A stretch of 64,000 nt of DNA from Odontocerum albicorne (GCA_949825065.1 OX463846.1:10373366-10437365), one strand, 5' to 3'; positions 11,521 to 24,290 are shown, counted from the first letter of the stretch. The notes: generated by a model not told the origin, from the sequence alone. Program-made: numbers and translations.

Positions 11521-13859
11521 ATTATGTTCGAACTGGTACCGACATACACACAATTCTAACGGTTAACATTCGGGTTGGGGATTGTGGGTAGAGAGAGGCA
11601 GGAGACAACTTCAGCGAGCAGCTTCGAGATCCTGGTAATATGTGTGTTTGTCAGATGTTCATCCCGATGTACTGACTTAGATATTTCTAGGGGCTCTAAT
11701 ATGTCCAATTTATTTCCGTTACTACTGTTGTATCGGACGTATGCATCACCTAAAATATGATTTTTATATATTTTCTTGTTCGATATTTATAGGTGTTTGG
11801 TTGATATGTAAAAAATACCGATTGTAATGAAATGTTCCTTATGCGTGGCCTTCGCGAGAGCTACTATCAAAAGTCGGCCGGCACATACATGCGAAAACGT
11901 GCAAAATACGTAATATCTCGCAAGCCATGACGGCATGCATGGGTCAAAATAGGAGCTTACAATGAGTGATTAGCCGCCCATAAAGAGCGTAAAACACCAA
12001 AAATACATTCTCTCAATTTCACTACAGTCTACTGTGTTTTACTTACGACCAACTTCTACCTGCTCTCCAAGTGATGGATAGCTTGTTCGGAGTTTCGGTC
12101 CGATGGTAGGACACCTTACTCCTTCATCGGATAAGTTCTGACTGTTAAGATATTTATTGGAAATTTTTGGATCTTTTTGGGAATCGGGAAAGGATAGGTT
12201 TGTGGTAATTGTTTTGATTTTATGAATGATTATGAGAAATTATAAACGATTAAATGCATATATAAATATGATGATATGTACATAATATTAAATACAAATA
12301 TACATAAATTTGTGTCGTCACACACTGTTTTATATTGAATGGGTGAAAAAAAAAAAAATTAAAAAATGAATTGTGAATAAATTATAAGAATGAATATAGT
12401 ATATGTAGATAAGTAAATGAGTGGGGAAATGTGTGTGACTTTTATAAATATATTAATATCATCGACAGAAAATTAATGATTTTCCCGGTGGCAATGATTG
12501 AGAATAAATGTTTATATCAAACAAAACTGAACTTTAATATGCATAAATGATATATCATAGAAATAATAAACAATATAAAAGGATAATTTATACAGCGCCG
12601 TTTAGATAGCAAACTCCGCTCGAACTCGGGATTTAATCCTACTCTTTTTGATATATACAAAACAAATGGTTACAAGTTAAGTGTAAGGATAGAAAGGTTA
12701 AGTTAATACGGCTATGAAATTGGCTGGAAACTTATCTACGAAAGACAAACTACAAAGAAATCTTAATAATTAATCCGATGAGTGATTCCTAGTAGTGTAG
12801 TATATGTGTGTAGTGTTTATAGAACGTCATAAATTTGGACCTCCTAAAAAGGGTTGTCTTCAAGTGTTTCCCAAAGCTGCGCACGCAACCCATATATCTA
12901 ATACTAAGAGGTAGACCATTTCACGTCACAGCACCAGCACCAATAAAAGTTGTATAATAATAATAATAATAATAACCCACCCTATTGGATCGATGTAGCT
13001 TGCATTTTATATAGCGTGTGAATATTATTATCAGGCTCGTCTTTTTTTCACTCTTTTTAAGGTATCATCGGAAATCAAACCCTTAACCCCAAGATCGAAG
13101 TCAAGTACCTTACGATATTATATTATATTGTACTGTATTTCACAATAATTTGGCAATCTTTTTCAAACTGATAAAGATTTTTTTATGAAACCTTAAGTGA
13201 AAATCAGTCTCGAACTCTTTTTAAAAATGATAGGAATCTAGACTAAAACGTCGTCTATATTTCAAGACAAGAACAAAAAAAAATTCAAGAATAAGTTTGT
13301 CTGTACAAGTATGTATAAAAAATATATTAGGGTCAAATGAACGAAATTTCTTACAGACTACAGGAGTTGAAAGTGGGTCCAAAGCGGTGGTCATGACACT
13401 CAAAGACCTTCGAGTTTCGAAAACCGACTACTACGAAATACTCGTATATTTGGGCCAAAACAGACAGTAGGGTAGTCAAAACATCTACTGAAGCAACCTG
13501 AAAATTGAGTAAGTAATCACTGATTGCCAATGACAAAAGATCGTGAAGGTTGGCAGAGATATGCCATGTAATCAAATCTCATTTGACAGGGTCGACAAAG
13601 AGCATTAACAATGTTAGCCCAACAACATGGAGACTATTTGACGGACTGAGACACGCTTATAGATAACGTGCTTTAGGATCTTAGGAGGCTAACAGTGGAT
13701 AGAGACTGGGAGGAGACTGCGAGTAACCGATCGATTTTTTTGACCGATCATATAGGGTAGGTATATGTACTCGTATATAAGTTATTGAAAATATTCCGGA
13801 GGCGAAAGATTTAGATGGTCATTTTTTTTACATCGATTGATTTATCCGATCTATTGGCA
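11521..13859. other. Long gene-poor stretch with a TAA microsatellite
   Basis: No recognised gene in 2.3 kb. A (TAA)n microsatellite lies at about 12953-12975. A + strand segment near 13640-13735 has weak retroelement-like flavour but is too decayed to place. Confidence 0.35.
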
Positions 13860-14502
13860 TTAACCCTTCCTTCCCTGTGATGTGTAACTAATACACATTG
13901 CTTCTAAAACCTTTAATATCTCTATAAATATAACAAATACTGGGTTCAGATTTTAGGTAATACATTTACACATTGAATGAAATAAATAATAGTAACAATA
14001 CTTAGCACTTATCGGCCACATCAGAGATATTTTGTGAAAATCGGAAATAAATTCACCAATACATTCAAACGTGTGCCAGTGTGTGACTTAGGTATATTTA
14101 TTCTAAAAAACCGCCATGGGTGAGGAAGCGATGCTATTCACATCTCATTCTCACTCTACTTCGGTATATGGGAACGCAAGAAATAGAATCTGTTGTGTTT
14201 CTTCCTTCGAGGTATAACATACACAATGTTAGTGTTTCCGTCCCGCCTCAGGTCTTAGTAGCTTTCGGGCATCCATTTGAGGTGGTCTCTTCGCCCGTTT
14301 TGTGAACGTCGGCCGATGTTTTTTTCATGTTTTCAGCAATTAAATTTCAATTATTATCGGTTTTGACTTCAAATTTAATTCATTTAAGCGATTGGCTATG
14401 AATATTCTTATTTTTCCGATTTTAAATCACTCATTTTTACATGTGTATTGAATACACAGCACCGGAACGCGCGGATTTTTTTTAGCATAGGAAGGGAAAG
14501 GT
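13860..14502. repeat. Possible TTAA-flanked MITE (piggyBac-like)
   Basis: TTAA at 13860-13863 is followed by CCCTTCCTTCCCTGTG, and 13864-14067 is the reverse complement of window bases 1-206. A loosely matching opposite end, GGAAGGGAAAGG followed by TTAA, occurs near 14490-14505. The left end is well supported by the repeat relation; the right boundary is a guess. Confidence 0.4.
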
Positions 14503-15184
14503 TAAAGGATAGATTTGTTACATTTATCTTTCACAAGTATTTTTTGCCAAAATACTGGGAACTTATTAGGCTGTTTGAACGCTGTATAAGCATATTTACT
14601 ACACTGCGTGTAATTTTCATTATGTTACGTTGGGACTATTTTTTTCACGTGCAGGTGTGTCGCCGTCGATGGAGAAGTCCATTTGGGTAGTTCTTTCTTT
14701 GTCATTTAGTGACGTTACGCTTATAGTTAATAAAGATGATTTAGATATTTAGTTGATATCGCGCTGGATAGTGACTTATTTGTCTCCGTTACAGTGTGAG
14801 CGATGTGGGTATAGAACTGAACTAAAAAGCGAGGTATTCTCTCCTTTCGGCCTACCTTTTATTATTATACTCTTAGTAAATCATTCATTAATAAAAATGT
14901 TCACCACATGAAGAGAATAAAACAAGCTTAAACCCGTCAATGCAATTGTTCCACTTCATTACATCACATCGCGTTAATATTCATGTATGTTGATAAAACA
15001 TATTTTTATTGCATGCCCGACAATATCTTTAATACAATAAAAAAATGTCTCAATTCAAATAATTATTCACAGTTCAACTGTTTTTGATAACTCAATATAA
15101 CTAATTATTGCAAAGTTAAAAAAATCACCGGAATTTTCATTCCTTTTTATGGAGTAATAAGATAGTAAATAATTCAATAAATAA
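14503..15184. other. Intergenic DNA, nothing recognised
   Basis: Short frames only; no support for a gene. Confidence 0.3.
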
Positions 15185-15345
15185 ATACCATCAAGCTATA
15201 TCTCTGTCGGAGTAAGCAGAGAGGACAGAGCGTCAGACTTTCCTATGTTGACACACATAATTCGCCTCTCCTACATCCATACACAACTCTTACGTTTTTC
15301 CTAACTTTTTACGTTTCGTTCTTTCAAAATATCATTAAAGTAATT
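15185..15345 (-). pseudogene. Non-LTR retrotransposon family A, short 3' scrap
   Basis: Contains, on the minus strand, the family A 3' tail (the region that encodes CRDR-W and PYR-type ends), recognisable from GTAAGCAGAGAGGACAGAG and the ACGTTTCGTTCTTTCAAAAT block shared with other copies. Confidence 0.5.
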
Positions 15346-15504
15346 TTTATTTTTAATAATCCAAACGTTTAATTTCTTACAAATAGTTAACACCTTGATA
15401 CTAACTTATAACCAGATAACAATTCTTGCAACTAATTATTTTTAAACTAATTAATTACCACCTACATGTCCACTCATTCAGGCTTTTTGCATTTCATCAC
15501 ATTC

Positions 15505-15745
15505 ACTCAGGCCTTGCTGTAAGGGGACTAGTCTAATACTGTATGTAGGTGGGCTAGTCAGGCAACAGATGATGCTTTGGAAGCCTGTACTTATAACGGA
15601 AAGGTAGGTTGGACTTACTAATGTGCACCTTATCATATTGTAAAACACTTTCATTGTGTACAGCACAATAAGTAAGTTAATTGCACGATGCAGCAACTTC
15701 TTCCAATCAACCAGACCTTGGATATAAGAAGACTGGAATATTTTA
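15505..15745 (-). repeat. SINE family S2 fragment
   Basis: On the minus strand GGTTGATTGGAAGAAGTTGC followed by TGCATCGTGCAAT resembles the S2 core (GGTTGGTTGGAAGAGAT and CACATGGCAATAA) seen fully at 21028-21207. The 108-codon minus frame here is a by-product. Confidence 0.4.
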
Positions 15746-16109
15746 TTTATTAAATAAGTACCAATGGAAATGAACTCTTCAGCCCCGTATTTGAAGACAA
15801 GCATCTTACTAACTAAACCACGGAGGCATTAAGAAAGCAAACAGGCTAGAAGAATTTCTTAAAAACAGTTCTCGGTAAACTGTCTTAAACTGAGATGATA
15901 TAGTTTGTACTTTGCACAACGATATATTCATATAAACCAGTTTATATTTAATGAAATTCCGCTTAACGAATACACTGACCTAATAAATAAAATTATTTAT
16001 TCATTAAACAATTCAAGTTCAAGCAAGGTTACTCCATCAAGTTATCGCACTCTAAATGCAAAACTGCCATTAGTCGAAATGACAACCTTTAAAGATAATT
16101 AAGTTTTAC

Positions 16110-16330
16110 ACATATATTATATACAATCATTTTCACGATTCATCAAACTTTTTACGTTTCGTTCTTCCAAAATATAATTTGTTTGATCCAACCATACTTT
16201 CCTTGGTTTTAGTCTACCACGACTTTCACTCACATTTGCACTACATATTATTTTTGTTAGGCTTTCTTCATTCATTCGTTTTACATATACTAACCACCTC
16301 AGAGTGGTTTTCTTCATCTTACTGAATAAA
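16110..16330 (-). pseudogene. Non-LTR retrotransposon family A, tail fragment
   Basis: Minus frame 16317-16117 reads KKTTLRWLVYVKRMNEESL and PRKVWLDQTNYILEERNVKS, the post-RT tail of family A. Truncated at both ends. Confidence 0.65.
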
Positions 16331-16334
16331 TTAG

Positions 16335-16600
16335 CTTTTTAACACCAGCATCAATTGCATCCCCAAAAATGCACTGTTTGGTGCGGTGTTATGACTGAAA
16401 GAGTTATCGGCCCCTATTTCTTTGAAAATGAGGACAACACTTGAAAAAAATTTACGCTCAGCGGTCGAAGATAATCAGGAAATATGGATCCAACAGGATG
16501 AAGCTACTGCGCACACTGCCAAGGCGACGATGGCAGTTTGCGCAGTACAGAGATATACATTATTCAGCTTTTCATGGGCCACCCTATATAAGCGAACAAA
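16335..16600 (+). pseudogene. DDE transposase fragment (Tc1/mariner/IS630-like)
   Basis: Across a frameshift the + strand reads CTVWCGVMTERVIGPYFFEN, then IWIQQDEATAHTAKATM. VWCG-GPYFF followed by W-QQD-A-AHTA is the arrangement around the second catalytic Asp in this class. Only this middle piece survives. Confidence 0.5.
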
Positions 16601-16744
16601 TATGTATACTAAAAAGTATAATACGACCAACTCAACAAACAGAACTAACAAACAGTCAAGAAGGTCCAAAAAACACAATGATATCTGCAACGAAGTGAGG
16701 GAACACAAATAAGGTATCCATCCACAATATCTACTATAGTTGTC

Positions 16745-17192
16745 TAAAAGATATGATCTGAAAAAACAAAAACATGCATTTTATAGCAAAGTTCGAATAT
16801 ATAGAATCTGTGTTAGGCTGGTCACGATTTATAATATTGAAACCAGAACCTACACAACTAGAATAAAGAGCTTACTTCAAACATTCAAGATGAAAATATT
16901 ACGAAACATCGCAAGAAAAACTCTTATACCATAGATAGGGTCGGAAACTTTCACGTTTGGAAGACCTGTAACACAGAGCAGGAGGAAAAGGCGTTACTGA
17001 CGTTACCATGTGGATACGGTGAGCAAACAGAATCTCATACATAGCGGCACAGAAGATCCTCGCAGAACATCGCTTGCCAGAAAGGCCACTCAAAAGATGA
17101 AGATACAGCTAATTCTCTGTCTCCCAAGACTGATTTTCGCAACAACAGATCCAAGATCTACATCAAGAAATCGATCTTGTTGGGCAAGTTGA
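16745..17192 (+). pseudogene. Non-LTR retrotransposon post-RT fragment
   Basis: Open over about 150 codons with one or more stops: KVRIYRICVRLVTIYNIETR, then KSLLQTFKMKILRNIARKTL. This is the usual region after the RT thumb where the element re-reads Y-ETR and F-MK-LR-I. No RT core or endonuclease is present. Confidence 0.55.
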
Positions 17193-17214
17193 TAAGACGA
17201 CCCGGAGGTTCCAG

Positions 17215-17345
17215 GTCGGAAGACAGGCTTCGTGCTAGAACCCAGATTTATAAAAAAAGGATTTCAGGCATATTTAACATATTTCTTGTTGGTTAGAAGA
17301 GATTGCACCATGGCATTACATCCTCCAGGTTGTACTGTATACAAA
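17215..17345 (+). repeat. SINE family S2 fragment
   Basis: Carries GAACCCAGATTTATAAAA, CTTGTTGGTTAGAAGAGATTG and GGTTGTACTGTATAC, matching the body of other S2 copies at 21028 and 50120. Confidence 0.5.
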
Positions 17346-17594
17346 GAAAAAGTTATAAAAAAGAAGAGCAGCAAGTATCGATATTATTGGTTAGTTTTAC
17401 TGTCACAGTTAGAAATGTGACATCTTTGAATCCACATGTTTATTGTAATAATATCACGTCTCTTGAAGACTTGTGCCAGCCTATCTTTCTTTGATCAAGA
17501 GCTGGATCAAGAATAGTGACGATTTATCATTATAAATAGTAATTCATTTCACAAATTTGTACTTATGACATGTTTATATTAGAGGTGCAATATG

Positions 17595-17745
17595 TACAAC
17601 GACCTCCGTGACCTAGTTTATAAGATAACTACCACCCGGGTGTTTCAAGTTCGATTTCCGATGGTACTCAACTAAAACATAGGTCTGATTTTCATTTGAG
17701 AATTTTTATCACCCTTCTAGTTGTCGACCAAAGTGAACTCTATGA
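17595..17745 (+). repeat. SINE family S2 head (tRNA-like)
   Basis: CCTAGTTTATAAGATAACTA resembles an A-box region and CAAGTTCGATTTCCG a degenerate B box. The 3' body is missing or diverged. Confidence 0.4.
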
Positions 17746-18378
17746 CGTTATTATAGAAACGCCTATCTGCTACTACTGGGTTATGAGTCATATTCCTGAT
17801 GGTATCCAAAAATGAGTCGCACAGTCTTAATTTTTACTCTCAGTTTTTAAATATTTTTTTCAGTTGATTTGAAGAAATGCCATATGGAAGTAAGCCCGTA
17901 CATTATAATAAAAAATAAATGTATACAACACGTTTTACTTAGCGAATAAATACTCGTATAATTCATTAATGCAAATTGGTTTATCATTATGAACATTGCG
18001 CAGATCCTTTCTTACTCACCCTAAATATAAATATAAGCTGTTTTTTGTGAGTTTCATACATATAATACTTAAAATATCCTCGTATATATTATATTATACA
18101 TAAACAGTTATTATTATTACTATACAATATTTCTCATATACTGTTTACTCTTTACGGTTTCAGATTTAAAATTAAAATAAATAATAATATTTACTATTTT
18201 TTTATTTATTTATAAGTATTATGTTTTTATTTTCCTTTTGCACAATTGTTTGTTTCAATCGTTGTTTATGATTTTTTTTTTTTCATTAAATAACATTATT
18301 TTTTTATTTATTTATCAATATTATGCATTTATTTTCCTTTTACACAATTCTTTGTTTCGATTGTTGTTAGCATGAATA
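17746..18378. other. AT-rich DNA with a ~105-bp direct repeat
   Basis: TTTATTTATTTAT followed by TATTTTCCTTTT and ACACAATT occurs at about 18200 and again at about 18303, a roughly 105-base direct duplication. No gene. Confidence 0.5.
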
Positions 18379-18442
18379 TAGGTTGGGACATAAATCTTGC
18401 TACAAAAGTAAATTTAAATAATAATGACATGATTTTCATGTA

Positions 18443-19597
18443 CAGTGGAACCTCTCATAACGAGCACCTCTCATAACGAGTAATTCGCATATCGAGCTAA
18501 ACAGACTGTGAAAAAAATGCTCCCTTAACGAGCGACATTTCACATAACGAGTGACGCAGAAAGGGGAAGTCCCATCTTCACGTCACTCACTTGTGAGCCG
18601 GGACTTCCGCGCCAGTACGTCAGTCTCTGGTTAGCACTCGTTCCGCTAGCACGTTAGTGTCACATGTGATCACACATTTTTCCAAACTTGTGTTCAGACA
18701 TTATTTGTATTTTTTTTTGTGCAAAGTTTAATAACCCTTGCAAAAATGTCCCTGAAGAAAAAGCCATAAGAGATTAAAAGTAACTGTAGAAATGAAATGT
18801 AAAATCATTGAAAAGCGAGAACGAGGTGTGAGCGTGGCTGATCTAGCGCGCACATACAATACAATCGGTCTACATCAACGATTTGCTCTATCCTCAAGAA
18901 CATGGACAAAATTAAGAAGATAGATGCTTCAAAGGGAGTGTCAAGAATGTCTACGAAACGGTTACCTATTCTTGATGATGTTGAAAGGTTGCTTCTCATA
19001 TGGATAAACGAAAAGTAATTGCAAGGCGATACTATTAACGAAAACATCATTTGTGAGAAGGCGAAAGTTATTTTCGCCGACCTCGTTAAGAAGACGCCAG
19101 GATCATCAACTGCCGAAAAAGAAGTACAATTTAAGGGAAGTCATGGATGGTTCGAGAAATTTAAGAGAAGAACCGGCATCCACAGCGTTGTGAGGCACGG
19201 TGAAGCAGCAAGTTCTGACACAAAGGCAGCAGAGAGCTTCATCAGCGACTATAAGTACCTCGTAGATTCTGAGGGTTACCGGATTTTACTTCTTGTAAAA
19301 AAGAATTAATTATTTGTCATAAATTCATAAATAAAAAACTAGTTATTTCGATTTTTTTATTGTTTTTTTGCAAATCGAAATCGCATTCCGGGTTGTTACG
19401 CTCCTTAACAATTTATAAGTATGTAATTTTATGTGAATAAACGTTAAAAATTAAAAAAATGAGTATCTTTTTCGGCATGGAACGCATTATCGTATTTTAC
19501 ATTGATTTATATGGGAAAAATTGTTTCGCTTAACGAGTGTTTCACATAACGAGTAAGATTCTGGAACGAATTATACTCGTTATGAGAGGTTCCACTG
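18443..19597 (+). mobile_element. Tigger/pogo-type DNA transposon, internally deleted
   Basis: Ends are CAGTGGAACCTCTCATAACG and its reverse complement, flanked by TA (18441-18442, 19598-19599). About 1,155 bases. It holds only the N-terminal DNA-binding part of the transposase; the catalytic DDE region is missing. Confidence 0.85.
18745..19308 (+). pseudogene. Tigger transposase N-terminal (CENP-B-like) fragment
   Basis: Translation with breaks begins MSLKKKP and continues through SILKNMDKIKKIDASKGVS, then WINEK and, after a stop, INENIICEKAKVIFADL and GWFEKFKRRTGIHSVVRHGE, the paired helix-turn-helix DNA-binding arrangement of Tigger/jerky-type proteins. It then runs out at LLVKKN. No DDE domain follows before the right terminal repeat. 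Confidence 0.7.
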
Positions 19598-19794
19598 TAG
19601 TTGTTCAGACTATAATGTGGCTATGTTCAGACTGTAATGTGGGTATAATTCCAGCCACATTACAGTCTGAACAACTACATGAAAATCATGTCATTATTAT
19701 TTAAATTTACTTTTGTAGCAAGATTCATGCCCCACCCCGTACTAGCGATTAATTCGAATTTCAATTAGATTTAGTGACTCCAGAATTAGCAATT

Positions 19795-20050
19795 TTTAAG
19801 TAGTTTATACCTTCTTTGCCTCTTCTACATCCATACGCCTTCTCATACAACTCTCACGCTTTCTCTGACTTCACTTTCTTACTTTCAAAATATCATTCGC
19901 TTTATGCATCCATACTTTTCTCATTATTCCTCTACCACGCCTTCCACTAGACGTTTATTTTGTAAGTATTCCTTCATTCAATCGTTCTACATGCCCAAAC
20001 AATTTCTAAGTAATCTTCTTCATTTTACTCAACACTTTAAGTAACCTAAA
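19795..20050 (-). pseudogene. Non-LTR retrotransposon family A, tail fragment
   Basis: Minus strand contains the family A tail nucleotide blocks (CTACATCCATACGCCTTCTC on + and the ACGCCTTCCACTAG block). Short and decayed. Confidence 0.5.
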
Positions 20051-20468
20051 GTTCAGATTTGTCCCTTATCAGCGAGGTCACCAAAAAAAATGAATGCTAA
20101 TGGCTCATTTGTTTTGTTTTAAGACCTTGGTTACAGAAAAAAATCACTTCCTCGAAGATATATTATTTCGTAAGCCCTTTTTTGTCCACTGACTGGTTCT
20201 GAACGATTTAATTAAGCAGTTGGTCAACACATTTATTTTTATTGTTATTTTTATTTCTGATGTAAATTATTATTTTTGTTACACTTGCTCATGACCAGAC
20301 ATGCATAAAAAACACAAGTACTGTAAGATAACAAATAAAAATAAATGTCGCTCATGCTACTATATATGGAAATGATCGGATATGGAAATTAACGATAGGA
20401 AGTTTTTTTTATTTATTAATAGGCAATTCCCCCAAACTAAGATGATATGTGCCACCGAATTCAAGTTA

Positions 20469-20780
20469 TTATGCAATTAAATGAGTCAATAGAATAAAAC
20501 AATTTTTCTTAATGACAATTTCAAGTTTCAACTGATAAAAATTAACAATCGATCTATAAGTAGAAAAGTTCCACGAAGAAAGAAGAAACACAAAATTCAT
20601 TGGACGTGGTAAAGATAAAGATTTTAGTAAATCAAATCTGTCTCGCAAAGGACAACCGAAAAATACATGGTCTATAATTTCATTATCCAGACCACATTCG
20701 CAATTGGGATTCTCGACAATACCCATTCTGTGAAGATGACTAGCCACCACGCAGTGACCCGTTCGAACGATAGAAAAGTA
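20469..20780 (-). pseudogene. Non-LTR retrotransposon RNase H tail, second copy
   Basis: Minus frame 20750-20469 reads VASHLHRMGIVENPNCECGL, then IIDHVFFGCPLRDRFDLLK, close to the segment at 1600-1745. It is a 93-codon remnant of the same family, in the opposite orientation and without the 66-bp amplification. Confidence 0.65.
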
Positions 20781-21027
20781 ATATACTCAAAATGCTTCAT
20801 TCTTATAATAATTTACGCTTCATCCTTATTTATTTTTATACAAAAACATAAAGAAGCATTATTTACAATATATCAAAATATTCCTCGTACCTAAGTCATA
20901 TACCAAGGGTGCCCAAACCAGTCGATCGCTATCTACCAATCAATCGTGGCAGGCTTATAAGTTGATCATTACTTTTCTCCCATACTCCATATCTTGCATT
21001 GTAAATTTAATACTGTATATTTGTTTT

Positions 21028-21207
21028 TTTTTAACCTAGCGAGTTTATTGCCATGTGGAAATCTCTTCCAACCAACCAGAAGTATGTATTTATAGGCCCT
21101 AAGTGTTAACCAGACTGGAATCCAATTTAAACAAAATCTGGGTTCCAGCGGGGATCGAACCCGCAACCTCCGGATCGGCAGACAAGTGTCTTACCACCAG
21201 GCCATAA
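21028..21207 (-). repeat. tRNA-derived SINE, family S2, near full length
   Basis: On the minus strand: TGGCCTGGTGGTAAGACAC (A-box region), GGTTCGATCCC (B box), a body with CTGGTTGGTTGGAAGAGAT and CACATGGCAATAAACTCGC, then an A-rich 3' tail. This is the best S2 copy. Others or parts lie at 15505, 17215, 17595, 36775, 49155, 50115 and 51155. Confidence 0.75.
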
Positions 21208-22134
21208 TAAATATCAAATTATATCTGATTATAATTTAGCATTTTTCCTGTACATTGGTAGATCGTGAAATCACCCCCAAAAAAATAGTTCACACGTACA
21301 AAAAGGTTGAACAACCCTGTTCTATACAATTTCCAAACTTAACCCTATTTTCAATGAAATTTATCTTTTACCCAAATATTACTTTATTTTACAAGTTTTA
21401 AAACATGGTCATGGATACCGATAGCAATTTTGAAACTGAAGCTTATTGATTAAAATAAATTGCTTTGAAATAAATCGTCAGGTGGATTTAAATTCAAATA
21501 ATAAATTAAAAAATATTTATGAATTTTGGCGTACGACAGGAATAAGAAATGTTATTAAGACCTGAACTAAATAGCTATACATTAAGTGGGGTGGAAAAAA
21601 TACTCCTTAAAATATAATGAAATATTTTGTTTATTTATTTATTTAGTACAATGTATGGTCTTTTATCGACCATTTAAAATATGTAGTTACTATAATTAAA
21701 TTAAAACTAGAATTTTGAGAATGCACGAATACAAAATCTACGTGTTACAAAAAGTACAACAATTAGCATGAATATGTTAATACACAAAAATTGCTTGAAA
21801 GGAGTACATAGTTGCATACTACCTACGACATATATGATATACACTTGTGACAGACCAGGGCTCAGGAGACACAATGCCGGACAAAAATATAACAAATGTT
21901 TAACTGGTAAAACTCTCAAGAGACTAGAATAATTAATACAGAAATAAGAAAAATATGTTAAACCAAAGATATCGTAATATACTCGTAGGGAAAGGCAGAA
22001 AATACATTATTGGAAAGATCACGTTCAAAGAATGGATTAGACCCAGATTCCAAGTACATTTTCTCATGGTAGCTTTATAGGCAGATGTAATGATAGTTGT
22101 TAGTCCATATTTCAAGAATATTGCAGAAAAAACA
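21208..22134. other. AT-rich intergenic DNA with a dispersed repeat
   Basis: No gene. GGTCATGGATACCGATAGCA and the following AAACTGAAGCTTATTG (about 21405-21450) resemble segments at 53280-53400 and 53020-53110, so a low-copy repeat lies here. Confidence 0.4.
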
Positions 22135-22380
22135 AATCAAGAATCTACTGAAATAAGAAGAAAAATAACAGGCCTAGGTGTTTTGGACAAGTTGAACGAA
22201 TGGATGACGAAAGTCTAACGAATCTACAAAGCCAACGTAATTAGGAGATGAGCTCGAAGAAGAGCGAGATAAACATGGTAAGATCAAAATAAGGAAATGT
22301 AAAAAGAAAAACAGATTAAATTATTGTATATGTCGTATTATGTAGATGAGGTATGATGTGTTAGCAAAAATTGACGCGCT
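22135..22380 (+). pseudogene. Non-LTR retrotransposon family A, tail fragment
   Basis: GTTTTGGACAAGTTGAACGA then ATGGATGACGAAAGTCTAAC matches the family A segment coding for FGHVERM-DESL. Decayed on both sides. Confidence 0.45.
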
Positions 22381-23158
22381 GTCTTCTCTGCATACTTCAA
22401 CAGTGAAATTACGTAATCTTATGTAAGTATTGCTCATGTTAAAAACATACAATATTCAATTACTTTATGAATAGAATTGAATTATTTTATTTTTTGTCAC
22501 ATGTATTTGACCAAAATTAGCATATAGCGGCAATTCTCAGCTGGTGGCACATAAGATTTTAATCTACGACAGATTTTGTAATAAAATATTCATTTAAATT
22601 TAAGTAAAAAAAATTACCAATGTCTCAACAATAATGGTAGAATAGAGGAACGGAGTTCGTTCCAGGATAAGAAAGGGAAAATGTGTAAAATTAATATGAA
22701 AAGATATTCTGAGTGATGTTATTTTTTTCGAACCCTTGGCTACCCAATATAAATTACACAGACGGACAATGTGTGCCCTAGCCTGGAAAACTGTGTGTGT
22801 ATAAAAGAATGTGAGCAAAAGAGCTATTATTTTGAAGGTTTAAGCTTTGTGGGAGTTTTACTCGTAAGCATGACAACAAACATCTAAAATTAGAAGCAAG
22901 AAAAAATCTTAATCTTTTTTAAAACATCGAAAAGATTTTATTATAAAAATTCTTGACATAACAAGTACATAATAAGAATTTGTTTACAAAAAGTATCAAA
23001 ACATTATTTTCAGTTTTTTAGAAATATAGGCATCGAGCTACTGAGCAGATTTATTTTTATCCCAGTTTCCGAGATTTGTTTTTAATTCTATGTGAATTTA
23101 AATATCCAACCATTTAAAACGATATTTATGGATATTTTTTCTTTTTTTGAATATTAAA
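22381..23158. other. AT-rich intergenic DNA, nothing recognised
   Basis: Only short frames on both strands. Confidence 0.3.
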
Positions 23159-23289
23159 GAATTCTTCTTCGTCTTCTTGAATAATGGCCATGAACTCATA
23201 TATATACATGAAGGAATATACAAGAATACTTTTTGAATGATGTCCTTGAATTTATATACTTGAAGGAGTATACGCCAATGTCAAATATT
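23159..23289. repeat. Short dispersed repeat
   Basis: Contains TGAAGGAGTATACGCCA and CTTGAATAATGGCCATGAA; the reverse complement occurs at about 24445-24505 and a diverged copy at 27605-27660. The unit looks like a small MITE, but I cannot define ends. Confidence 0.4.
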
Positions 23290-23775
23290 GAAGAATACGG
23301 AATGAAGTGATTATATTAATAATAAAATGATAATTTATGCACTGCAGTATGGAGATCAAACTTTCCTAAAGGGTACTCTTACTTGGGATTCGAATACACT
23401 ATTATTAACAGTTTAAAAATATTACAAAATAAATATTTATTGTTGAATATAAAAATAGTAAGGATGAATATGAATTGAAAACTGACGCATTGAGAAAGAT
23501 GAATAGGAACACTCTGAATTGGTTTAGGTAACAAGAAAGAACGAATATAAGAAAGATTGACAAAACAAATAAATATACAGTGCAAATGTGAGAGGAAGAA
23601 ATGACATAAGAAGACCCTGAAATATATCATTGTACCATTTGAATATTTTGAAAGAAGGAAGGAGTTGCATGAATAAATGTATAGATGAGATGGATGAAAA
23701 TGGTGTGGGTTCCAATCGAAAAATCTTCTCTTTTTATCCCGTTCGGGAAGCGGCTTTATGATATGAGTAATATTA
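23290..23775 (+). pseudogene. Non-LTR retrotransposon family A, 3' portion
   Basis: Shares with 58560-58975 the blocks GAATACGGAATGAAGTGATT, GCAAATGTGAGAGGAAGAA and TTTTGAAAGAAGGAAGGAG, then ends with a GAAGCGGCTTTATGATATGA terminus. Minus frames across it are shadows. Confidence 0.55.
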
Positions 23776-23854
23776 CCTTATTCACAAAATATATATTTGA
23801 ATGTGGTTGGGGTCAAATAGTTCTACCCCACTAATTCAACCCTGTTGAGTGAAA

Positions 23855-24290
23855 CACTATTACGCCATTTCCCTGACGGGATAAATAGGGAGAGCAGAGT
23901 GCCATACTTTCCTATCTCGATACACTTATTTCACCTCTTCTAGATTCATATACCTTCTCATATAACGCTTACGATCCCTCTGGTTTTTGTATTTTCTTTT
24001 ATCAAAATATCGTTTACTCTATCGAATTATACTTTCTTTAATCTTCCTCTCCCGCATTCTATTCACATTTGCACTTCATATTTATTAAGTCTTTCTTCGT
24101 TTATTCGTTCTACATACCTAAACCAGCTCAGAATGAACACATCAGCCTTAAGTTTACATTCATCCCAAATCACTTAATTCCGTATTTTGTCATACATTGT
24201 CACTCTGTGTATTTTTTACAGTACACGCATTTCTAGAACATTCATTTAGCTCCTTTCAAGTATTTCCAAGTCGATGTTTCACATTTTAAT
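23855..24290 (-). pseudogene. Non-LTR retrotransposon family A, 3' portion
   Basis: Minus-strand family A tail, starting at ATTACGCCATTTCCCTGACG (its 3' terminus) and running through the GTTTATTCGTTCTACATACC block. It lies almost tail to tail with the previous copy. Confidence 0.55.

Larger units (their letters stand above)
18379..19739. mobile_element. Palindromic MITE (mariner-like) split by a Tigger insertion
   Basis: The left end TAGGTTGGGACATAAATCTT (18379) and the right end near 19739, read in reverse, share about 65 bases with terminal differences, including CTTGCTACAAAAGTAAAT. TA flanks both sides (18377-18378, 19740-19741). The region right of the Tigger is itself palindromic, built on TTCAGACTGTAATGTGG. 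Removing the Tigger rejoins a continuous arm. Confidence 0.7.
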
